Below, piece after piece: positions 1 through 5,749 of a stretch of DNA of 13,336 bases (positions within the stretch are counted from its first letter, which is position 1; each line of letters opens with the position of its first letter). The position numbers and the translations under genes are program-made. The DNA is from Campylobacteraceae bacterium (GTDB lineage: Bacteria > Campylobacterota > Campylobacteria > Campylobacterales > Campylobacteraceae). The notes beneath the pieces are model-generated. The model was not told the origin of the DNA and did no database searches. It was given only the letters and a program-made list of their open reading frames with translations. The stretch lies in NCBI GenBank assembly GCA_012521935.1, contig JAAYLJ010000022.1, forward strand, positions 1 through 13,336, given 5' to 3'.

Positions 1-55
1 GAGTTTTAGCAATGGATAAGTGTCCGCCAGTTCCCCCGCCAGTTATTAAAATCAT
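1..55 (-). CDS. murG: MurG, UDP-GlcNAc:lipid I N-acetylglucosaminyltransferase (N-terminal fragment)
   Basis: Only the first 18 codons are inside the window; the gene runs off the left edge. MurG adds GlcNAc to lipid I on the cytoplasmic face of the membrane to make lipid II. The visible residues MILITGGGTGGHLSIAKT contain the glycine-rich GGGTGGH loop that marks the N-terminus of the family and contacts the lipid-linked substrate. The ATG (55-53) overlaps the TGA that ends the ftsW reading frame (54-52) as ATGA, the usual sign of translational coupling. Its own ribosome binding site is weak: AAGG at 69-66, ten bases from the start. Because ftsW has an upstream nonsense codon, coupling to murG may be disturbed. 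Identification is strong despite the short fragment because both motif and neighbour agree. Confidence 0.9.
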   Translation of the reverse strand, partial: MILITGGGTGGHLSIAKT

Positions 56-255
56 CTTAGCTTTGCCTTTTTGCTAATCATTAGTATCATCCCAATTCCA
101 ACTGAAACAGCAATCAATGAGCTCCCAGCATAGCTGAAGAATAGCACTGCTATCACTATTATGGGAGTAATTGGAGTTATGCCAAAAGCATTTATGATAA
201 ATGAGATGACAATTGTAAGTCCAAAACCTGTACTAAATAGATAATAAACTCTATT
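52..255 (-). pseudogene. ftsW: Detached C-terminal part of ftsW (67 codons after the nonsense codon)
   Basis: Reading on from the TAA at 258-256 in the same frame gives 67 sense codons beginning NRVYYLFSTGFGL and ending at TGA (54-52), which overlaps the murG ATG. It contains two hydrophobic segments and the remnant FFSYAGSS, recognisable as the FtsW C-terminal SYGGSS motif. Compared with the family pattern as I know it (P-x-KG...PF-x-SYGGSS), the lysine, a glycine, the proline before the phenylalanine and one glycine of YGG are replaced by I, V, L and A. No in-frame ATG, GTG or TTG lies in the first 33 codons, so independent translation of this part is unlikely. It is either the end of a decaying gene or the real C-terminus of a full gene broken by one erroneous base. 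Confidence 0.8.
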
Positions 256-1215
256 TTAGCTTCTGCTTGCAATTTTAAATATGCGGTAGATTAAAGTAAG
301 TGTTGCTAAAGCTAAGAGTATGATGCTAAGAGCTCCTAACTCTTCACTAATGCCTGCTAAAACAAAGTCAGTATGAACTTCACTTAAAAAACCCAGCTTA
401 AAAATGCCCCCTCCAACTCCTTTTCCAAAAAGTCCACCATGTTTTATGGCATTTAATGAGTGGGATATTTGGTATGGTTCTGGAACATTTTCTACTCTTA
501 GTGAGTTTGCCATACCTTCTGGTAGGAGCGCTAGAACACTATTTTGTACAGTTGCCCACCATGTTTTTACTCTTAAAACTCTATGTTCTGAAAAAATAAT
601 AGTTAATATAAATAAAGAGATGGAGCTAAATAGTGCAAGTGAAAAAAGCTTAAAGCTTGTTCCTGCAAAAAAGGCCATCAAAGCTAGAGTCAAAGCTAAA
701 ACTATCACTTGACCTAAGTCATTTTGTAAGATAGCTATTAGGTAGATAACTACTATGAAAACTCCTATATATGGGAGTATTAGTAGGAGTTCATCTTTTA
801 GGGATTTTTTCTTTTCATCTAACTTTCTAGCAAAGCTCCAAGCTAAAAAATAGACAAAACCTATCTTAAAAAACTCAACTGGAGCAATGGAAAACCCAGG
901 TAGTCTAATCCATCTTTTTGCCCCGCCTGAAGCTGTTACTAATGAATCAGGCAAATAGTGCATTATACTCATTGCAAATAGCGAGCTAGCAAATATAAAA
1001 AACCCTATCCAAACTAAATGCTTATCAGGATTTAATCTTGAGAGTGTCCATATTATGAGTATAGAAGCCATTCCTGCTATGAATTGTCTTAAGAAAAAAT
1101 GATATGGAACATAGTTTAAATATAGGGTTGTAAACACTGGAAGAGATAGCGTAAAAATAACCCCTACGGTTATTAAAAAAACAGTGATGAAAAACAAAGA
1201 GCGATCTGTTTCCAA
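256..1215 (-). CDS. ftsW: FtsW, SEDS-family septal peptidoglycan polymerase, truncated by an in-frame stop
   Basis: FtsW polymerises lipid II at the division septum together with FtsI (PBP3). The 319 residues carry the SEDS hallmarks: GGAKRW at 97-102, QNDLGQ at 164-169, the EPYQISHSLNAI stretch at 246-257 and HTDF at 281-284, whose aspartate D283 corresponds to the catalytic Asp of SEDS glycosyltransferases. About eight hydrophobic membrane segments are visible. The start is a TTG (1215-1213) with AGGA five bases upstream; no ATG fits better. The frame stops at TAA (258-256), but the same frame continues to a family-like end at 52, so full length would be 387 codons, a normal FtsW size. The stop removes the last two membrane helices. 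It may be a real nonsense mutation or a sequence error. Family identity is secure; functionality is doubtful. Confidence 0.88.
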   Translation of the reverse strand: METDRSLFFITVFLITVGVIFTLSLPVFTTLYLNYVPYHFFLRQFIAGMASILIIWTLSRLNPDKHLVWIGFFIFASSLFAMSIMHYLPDSLVTASGGAKRWIRLPGFSIAPVEFFKIGFVYFLAWSFARKLDEKKKSLKDELLLILPYIGVFIVVIYLIAILQNDLGQVIVLALTLALMAFFAGTSFKLFSLALFSSISLFILTIIFSEHRVLRVKTWWATVQNSVLALLPEGMANSLRVENVPEPYQISHSLNAIKHGGLFGKGVGGGIFKLGFLSEVHTDFVLAGISEELGALSIILLALATLTLIYRIFKIASRS

Positions 1216-1243
1216 CTTTTTCCTACTTTAAAAAATGATAAAT

Positions 1244-1252
1244 ATTGTATCA
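1244..1252 (-). promoter_or_regulatory. Candidate extended -10 promoter for ftsW-murG
   Basis: On the minus strand TGATACAAT reads TG-N-TACAAT, an extended -10 element for the housekeeping sigma factor, about 30 bases before the TTG start. No convincing -35 hexamer is seen, which is common in Campylobacterota. It lies between ftsW and the divergent sigma-54 element of flgB. Confidence 0.45.
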
Positions 1253-1283
1253 AAAATGAGTTTAAAGCACTCTCTTACATAAG

Positions 1284-1300
1284 TGGAATAATTTTTGCTT
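1284..1300 (+). promoter_or_regulatory. Sigma-54 (RpoN) promoter of the flgB operon
   Basis: The sequence TGGAATAATTTTTGCTT has GG at 1285-1286 and GC at 1297-1298 with exactly ten bases between, the -24/-12 arrangement required by sigma-54, and an exact TTGCT -12 block. In Campylobacterota, rod and hook genes are commonly RpoN-dependent with FlgR as activator, which fits its place before flgB. The predicted transcription start is near 1310, giving a leader of about 23 bases before the flgB ATG at 1333. Confidence 0.75.
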
Positions 1301-1321
1301 ATCTTGTGGAAGAGATTTTAA

Positions 1322-1325
1322 AAGG
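1322..1325 (+). promoter_or_regulatory. Shine-Dalgarno that decides the flgB start
   Basis: AAGG lies seven bases before the ATG at 1333. The in-frame GTG at 1306 has no such site and lies upstream of the transcription start predicted from the sigma-54 element, so 1333 is the better start. Confidence 0.6.
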
Positions 1326-1332
1326 TTGTTTA

Positions 1333-1761
1333 ATGGTAGTTTCTCATCAATCAAAACCGCTATTAGAAGAGGCACTTGCTGCAAGAAGTTTAAGGCAAAG
1401 ACTTATAGCAAGCAATATTTCAAATATTGACACTCCTTTTTACAAGTCAAAAGATATAGATTTTGAAACATCTTTAATAAAAAAAGCAAATGAGCTTTAT
1501 GGAAAAAAAACACTCAAACCATTAGAGATGGCAAACACTAATGAGATGCATCTTGAGGGCACAAGTCAAGACTCTAATAGAGGCGGAACTATCTACTTAA
1601 GAGATGGACATTTGGCTAGAAATGATGGAAATACAGTAGATTTAGATGTGGAAACAACAGAGATGAGTAAAAATGCGATCATGATAGATGCTTTAACTCA
1701 AAGTTTGAAAAAACATTCAGCTATTTTTAGAAGCGTGATAGATGCTTCAAGTAAAATTTAA
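1333..1761 (+). CDS. flgB: FlgB, flagellar proximal rod protein
   Basis: FlgB forms part of the proximal rod that links the MS ring to the distal rod in the periplasm; it is exported by the flagellar type III apparatus and so has no Sec signal. From the ATG at 1333 the product is 142 residues, normal for the family. The N-terminal rod signature is clear, with SNISNIDTPFYK at residues 27-38, followed by the KDIDFE block; the C-terminal part is amphipathic and heptad-like, as in axial proteins. A longer reading from GTG at 1306 is possible but would begin upstream of the predicted transcription start. It is the first gene of flgB-flgC-fliE-ftsI and lies directly behind a sigma-54 element, so expression should follow the middle flagellar class. 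Confidence 0.93.
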   Translation: MVVSHQSKPLLEEALAARSLRQRLIASNISNIDTPFYKSKDIDFETSLIKKANELYGKKTLKPLEMANTNEMHLEGTSQDSNRGGTIYLRDGHLARNDGNTVDLDVETTEMSKNAIMIDALTQSLKKHSAIFRSVIDASSKI

Positions 1762-1770
1762 GGATAGAAA

Positions 1771-2265
1771 GTGGCTTATTTAAGTGATTTTGACATAAGT
1801 GGGTATGGGCTATCGGCGCAGCGCTTTAGGATGAATACAATTAGCTCCAATATTGCTAATGCAAACACTACGCGCACGGCTGAGGGTGGGCCATATAAAA
1901 GAAAAGAGGTAGTTTTTAAAGCTATAGAGTTTGATAAAGTTTTAAATGGTCAAATTGAAAAAAATAACAATTTTTTAAGATATGAAAATCCACTAGATGA
2001 AGAGCTTTTTGCACAAGATGGAAAACCTGCTATAATGAGCGTTATAGTTGATAAGGTTGTAAGGGATGACACCCCTTTTAAGTTAAAATATGACCCTTCT
2101 CATCCAGATGCTGATGCGAAAGGTTATGTAGCTTATCCAAACATAAATCCAGTTATAGAAATGTCTGATTTAATAGAAGCTACAAGAGCTTATCAGGCGA
2201 ATGTTTCAGCTTTTCAAAGTGCTAAAAGCATTGCACAAAGTGCAATAGATATGTTAAAAGGTTAG
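1771..2265 (+). CDS. flgC: FlgC, flagellar proximal rod protein
   Basis: FlgC is the second proximal rod subunit and packs with FlgB and FlgF in the periplasmic rod. The 164-residue product has the axial-protein N-terminus (SGYGLSAQRFRMNTISSNIANANTT, given here in pieces: SGYGLSAQRF then SSNIANANTT) and the conserved GGPYKRKEVVF segment. The C-terminus has the rod/hook closing pattern IEMSDLIEATRAYQAN followed by a helix ending AIDML. The start is GTG at 1771 with AAGGA at 1760-1764. The gene begins nine bases after flgB and ends two bases before fliE, so the three are co-transcribed and probably co-translated. Length and motifs match the family. Confidence 0.94.
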   Translation: MAYLSDFDISGYGLSAQRFRMNTISSNIANANTTRTAEGGPYKRKEVVFKAIEFDKVLNGQIEKNNNFLRYENPLDEELFAQDGKPAIMSVIVDKVVRDDTPFKLKYDPSHPDADAKGYVAYPNINPVIEMSDLIEATRAYQANVSAFQSAKSIAQSAIDMLKG

Positions 2266-2267
2266 AG

Positions 2268-2561
2268 ATGAATAGCATAAATAAAGTTTCAACTTTAGAC
2301 TTATTAAAAACAAATCAAGATACGAAAAAAAGCCCTATTGACGGTGGGTTTTCTAAGATTTTAGAAAAAACTATCTCTGAGCAAAATGCTGTTCAAAAAA
2401 ATGCTGACATGGCTTCAGCAGATATTGCTACAGGTGAGGTTAAGGATTTGCATCAAGCTGCCATTGCTATAGGTAAGGCAGAAACAAGCATGAAACTTAT
2501 GCTTGAGATCCGAAATAAAGCCCTTAGTGCCTATAAAGAGATAACTAGAACACAGATTTAA
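2268..2561 (+). CDS. fliE: FliE, flagellar MS-ring/rod junction protein
   Basis: FliE sits between the FliF MS ring and the FlgB rod subunit and is needed for export of rod proteins. The 97-residue product is slightly short for the family but ends in the typical segment: DLHQAAIAIGKAETSMKLMLEIRNKALSAYKEI, seen as DLHQAAIAIGKAE then MKLMLEIRNKALSAYKEI, near residues 60-92. The N-terminus is polar and low in order. It starts two bases after flgC, and its TAA overlaps the ftsI ATG by one base (TAATG). Gene order flgB-flgC-fliE is the classical proximal rod cluster. Confidence 0.92.
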   Translation: MNSINKVSTLDLLKTNQDTKKSPIDGGFSKILEKTISEQNAVQKNADMASADIATGEVKDLHQAAIAIGKAETSMKLMLEIRNKALSAYKEITRTQI

Positions 2562-4336
2562 TGAAACAAGAGAGCGCTGATAAAAAAAAGGCGAAAATTC
2601 TTCTGCTCTTTGCATTAATTACGATAGCTTTTGTAATTTTTGTAGCGATTTTACTCTACTGGGCCCAAATAGATAGAAAACTTCCAAGACTTCAAACTAG
2701 CGAATCTTCCACAGCTTTAAGAGGAGATATTATTAGCAGTGATGGTTTTACCATAGCAAGAAGTCAAAAACTATATAAAGCCATGGTAGATACTAGAAAT
2801 ATCAATAAAGATAAGAAAGATATATTTGTAAAACTATATTCATTATATAGCAAAGATGATCCTAAAAGGGTTGAAAATTTAATCACAAAATATAGTGGAA
2901 ATGTAGTTCTTTCATATCAAATTAATTCTAAAGAGGCAAAACATTTAGAGGAGTTAGCTAGTAATTTAATAAGACTTGGAGTTTTTGTCTCATTTGAAGA
3001 TCCAAAGAGTGGACTAGCATACTTAAGAGGACTTAGCATAGTTGAAAGTGGTGAGAGTAGAACCTATCCATATAAAGATCTTCTTTCGCCAATTGTTGGG
3101 TATGTAAAAAAGATTGAAGAGGGGAATATCACCAAGGTTGAGGGAGTTAAAGGGGTAGAGAGATACTATCAAGATTACTTTAAACCCATACAAGATTCAC
3201 TTCTTATCGCTCCAAGAGATGTTGCAAATAGTTCTATTTTAAATAGATACTCTAAGGTTAAAAGACGAATAGATGGCTATAGCGCAGAGCTTAGTGTCTC
3301 TTTAAAACTTCAAAAAATGGTAGAAAAAACCATAGATAATTATGCAAAAGAATTAAATGCTAAAGAGATTATAGTAGGAGTGATGGATGCTAAAAGCTCA
3401 CAAATGCTACTTTTAGCAAGCAGTAGAAGGTTTAATCCAAATAAGATTGAAAGAAGAGACTACCCTTCATTAAATGCTTCAGCAACAGAGTATGTTTTTG
3501 AGCCTGGCTCAGTTATGAAAACCATAATGTTTTCACTTTTATTAAAAGAGGGGCAGGTTAATCCATATGATTTGATTAGGACTTATGGAGGAGAGTATAA
3601 GCTTGGAAAACATACTATTAAAGATACTAGAAAACTTGAAGAGTGGATAAGTGCTGAGGATGCCATAGCGTATTCATCAAATGTTGGATCAGCCCAACTA
3701 GCTCAAAAATTAGACTCAATAGCTTTTTATCAAGGATTAAAAGATTTTGGATTTGCCTCAAAAAGCGGGATTGAGCTCCCATATGAAAATGTTGGAAATA
3801 TACCATCTTTGCAAAGATTTAACTCTGAGATTTATAAAGCAACTGTTGGGTATGGGTATGGGATGCGGGCAAATTTCATGCAAATATTAAAAGCTTATAA
3901 TGTTTTTAACAATAACGGAAGATTAGTTCAACCAAAGTTAGTTAAAAACTTCATCGGCAATGATGGGCAAAAACATCAGTTTGAACAAGAAGAGCCAAAG
4001 CAAGTTATCACCCCAGCTATCGCAAAAAGAGTAAAAAGAGTTTTAATAAAAGCTGTTCAAAAAGGGACTGGAAAAAATGCCTATGTAGAAGGGCTTGAGA
4101 TAGGTGGCAAAACTGGAACTGCTCACATTGCCAAGGATGGCGGATATGCAAATATATATAATGGATCGTTTTTTGGTTTTGTAAATGATGGAAAGTCTAG
4201 TTATACAATAGGAGTTTTATCAAGAGAGCCAAAAAAAGCATATCACTATTTTGGTTCTCAAAGTGCAGCTCCAATCTTTAAAGAAGTTGTAAATATTTTA
4301 GTAGAAGAGGGGTATTTAACCCCACAAAAAAATTAA
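2561..4336 (+). CDS. ftsI: FtsI / PbpB, class B penicillin-binding protein (septal transpeptidase)
   Basis: FtsI cross-links septal peptidoglycan made by FtsW. The 591 residues show a cytoplasmic basic start, one membrane anchor at about 12-34, a dimerisation domain opening with LRGDIISSDG at 53-62, then the transpeptidase domain with all three catalytic motifs: SVMK at 317-320 (nucleophile S317), SSN at 372-374 and KTG at 517-519. It has no glycosyltransferase domain, so it is class B. The ATG overlaps the fliE stop as TAATG and I see no Shine-Dalgarno before it, which suggests reinitiation after fliE. Placement behind the flagellar rod genes agrees with pbpB of C. jejuni as I recall it. PBP2 (MrdA) is the alternative, but length and order favour FtsI. 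Its stop lies one base from the stop of the convergent gene. Confidence 0.9.
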   Translation: MKQESADKKKAKILLLFALITIAFVIFVAILLYWAQIDRKLPRLQTSESSTALRGDIISSDGFTIARSQKLYKAMVDTRNINKDKKDIFVKLYSLYSKDDPKRVENLITKYSGNVVLSYQINSKEAKHLEELASNLIRLGVFVSFEDPKSGLAYLRGLSIVESGESRTYPYKDLLSPIVGYVKKIEEGNITKVEGVKGVERYYQDYFKPIQDSLLIAPRDVANSSILNRYSKVKRRIDGYSAELSVSLKLQKMVEKTIDNYAKELNAKEIIVGVMDAKSSQMLLLASSRRFNPNKIERRDYPSLNASATEYVFEPGSVMKTIMFSLLLKEGQVNPYDLIRTYGGEYKLGKHTIKDTRKLEEWISAEDAIAYSSNVGSAQLAQKLDSIAFYQGLKDFGFASKSGIELPYENVGNIPSLQRFNSEIYKATVGYGYGMRANFMQILKAYNVFNNNGRLVQPKLVKNFIGNDGQKHQFEQEEPKQVITPAIAKRVKRVLIKAVQKGTGKNAYVEGLEIGGKTGTAHIAKDGGYANIYNGSFFGFVNDGKSSYTIGVLSREPKKAYHYFGSQSAAPIFKEVVNILVEEGYLTPQKN

Positions 4337-4337
4337 A

Positions 4338-4781
4338 CTATCCTTGAAGTAGTGAGTTAAGAGGACTTTTATTATCCTCTAGTTGCGCTCTTGCTTCCAT
4401 TTCATCTTTTAACTGTTCCATAAAAGATTTCAACATTTCTTCAAGAATATTAAGAGCCTTTACTCGCTCCTCGCCCTCTAATGGCGGGATAGTTCCCTCA
4501 TCTAATCCTAAAGCTTTTTCAAACTCTTTTCTCTTCTCTTCAATCAATTTTTCTATCTTTTCTAAATTAAATTGTTGGTAAAAAAGAACAGCTCCAAGAG
4601 TTGATAATCTCTCTTTAAAAAGATCAACCTCGCTAACTTCTTTTTCAACATCTCCTTTTTGGGATTTGATGTTATTTAGCATCTCTTTTTCTAATTGTGC
4701 TGCAAACTCATCTGTCTTAGGCTGCGCATTTTTTGCAGCAGTAATTAGCGTTTGAGCAATTTCGCTATTTGAAACTCTCAT
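4338..4781 (-). CDS. Unrecognised charged helical protein, 147 residues
   Basis: I do not recognise this family. The start is well supported: ATG at 4781-4779 with a full AAGGAGAT Shine-Dalgarno at 4792-4785. The product has no cysteine, signal peptide or membrane segment, so it is probably cytoplasmic. It is rich in Glu and Lys, with two likely long helices at about 73-92 and 103-135 separated by a GTIPPLEGEE turn, a pattern compatible with a coiled coil or helical hairpin. It is the last gene of the minus-strand gnnB-gnnA-hemH group, 41 bases after hemH, and ends one base from the convergent ftsI. A hairpin overlapping its ribosome binding site may affect expression. Nothing in its context gives a function. 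Confidence 0.75.
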   Translation of the reverse strand: MRVSNSEIAQTLITAAKNAQPKTDEFAAQLEKEMLNNIKSQKGDVEKEVSEVDLFKERLSTLGAVLFYQQFNLEKIEKLIEEKRKEFEKALGLDEGTIPPLEGEERVKALNILEEMLKSFMEQLKDEMEARAQLEDNKSPLNSLLQG

Positions 4782-4788
4782 CTTATCT

Positions 4789-4817
4789 CCTTTGCTTTTT
4801 TAAAAACAAGCAAAAGG
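4789..4817 (-). promoter_or_regulatory. Inverted repeat overlapping the Shine-Dalgarno of the 147-residue gene
   Basis: On the minus strand CCTTTTGCTT (4817-4808) can pair with AAGCAAAGG (4797-4789), with one bulged base and an A/T-rich loop of about ten bases. The right arm includes the AAGG of the downstream ribosome binding site. No U-run follows the stem on this strand, so it does not look like an intrinsic terminator; an RNA hairpin masking the start region is possible. Confidence 0.4.
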
Positions 4818-4822
4818 CATTC

Positions 4823-5749
4823 CTAAGATATTAAATTAGCTAAAAATTTTACAAATAGATTTGAGTCATTTGGACATTTGGCCACTAAATACTCATTTAC
4901 TCCAATCTCTTTGGCAACTTCTTTATACTCAATGCTTAATTCATATTCTGTTTCAGAGTTATCAATCGTAAATGAGAGGGGGACTATCAAGAGATTTTTA
5001 TCTTTTTTATCTTTTAATACCTCTGCAAGCTCTGGCTCAAGCCACTTTACTGGCCCAAGTTTTGATTGATAGGCTATGGAGCTTGATGCAAAAGTTAAAT
5101 CATTTTCTTTAAGTAAAGTGTTTAAAATCTCTACATGTTTAGTAACTTCTTCTTCATATGGATCACCCGCATCAACTATTTTTTGTGGCAGTGAGTGGGC
5201 TGAGTATATTAAATGAAACTCTTTTGAGTTTTTATCATCTAGTGCCTCTTTAATGGTTTTAATGAGAGATTCATTATAGAGTTTATCTTCATAAAATCTA
5301 TAAACTATATCTATTTTATGAAAATAGTGTTTTGCCTCTTTTAAAAAATCTTCAATGGAAGATTTGGTAGTTGTAGTTGAGTATTGAGGATAAAGTGGGA
5401 TTAAAATTAACTCTTTAACCCCTTTTTCTCTAAGTTTACTAATGGCTTCTTTTGCAAAAGGAGGAGTATATCTCATTGCAAAAACTACTTCACTATTTGT
5501 AAGATTTTTAAGTTTTTCTTGAAGCTTAAAAGTGTAGTCAACTAAAGGAGATTTACCACCTAGTGTTTCATAATTATGTGTTGCCTCTTTTTTTCTACTT
5601 AAGGTGATAATTTTTGCAATAAAACTTCTAAGTAAGCTACTTTTAATAGTTAAAATATTTTCATCATTAAACATATTTGTTAAAAATAGTTCTACCTCAT
5701 TTAAATTGTTTGGCCCACCCATATTAAGAAGCACTACACCCCTACTCAT
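4823..5749 (-). CDS. hemH: HemH, ferrochelatase
   Basis: HemH inserts ferrous iron into the porphyrin ring at the end of haem synthesis, at the inner face of the membrane. The 308-residue product has the normal bacterial length. It shows the N-terminal LLNMGGP loop, a MRYTPP segment near 92-97, the catalytic YSAHSLP block with H185, the VDAGDPY segment at 192-198, and the C-terminal TIDNSETEYEL motif, whose E266 matches the conserved acidic residue near the metal path. The start is ATG at 5749 because GGAG (5759-5756) is six bases upstream; a GTG at 5761 would place the start before that site. The gene overlaps the end of gnnA by eight bases, so the two are coupled. Confidence 0.93.
   Translation of the reverse strand: MSRGVVLLNMGGPNNLNEVELFLTNMFNDENILTIKSSLLRSFIAKIITLSRKKEATHNYETLGGKSPLVDYTFKLQEKLKNLTNSEVVFAMRYTPPFAKEAISKLREKGVKELILIPLYPQYSTTTTKSSIEDFLKEAKHYFHKIDIVYRFYEDKLYNESLIKTIKEALDDKNSKEFHLIYSAHSLPQKIVDAGDPYEEEVTKHVEILNTLLKENDLTFASSSIAYQSKLGPVKWLEPELAEVLKDKKDKNLLIVPLSFTIDNSETEYELSIEYKEVAKEIGVNEYLVAKCPNDSNLFVKFLANLIS

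Noticed and set aside
52..258. Frameshift as the cause of the broken ftsW
   Set aside because: The FtsW-like sequence continues in the same frame after the TAA, so no base is gained or lost; it is a point nonsense codon.
256..258. Recoded stop (selenocysteine or pyrrolysine)
   Set aside because: The codon is TAA, which is not used for either amino acid.
404..712. Plus-strand open frame of 102 codons
   Set aside because: It is antisense to ftsW; the opposite frame has clear FtsW motifs and this one has none.
1306..1332. GTG start giving flgB nine more residues
   Set aside because: It lies upstream of the transcription start predicted from the sigma-54 element and has no ribosome binding site; ATG 1333 does.
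4789..4817. Rho-independent terminator after hemH
   Set aside because: The inverted repeat lacks a following U-run on the minus strand and its arm is part of the next ribosome binding site.
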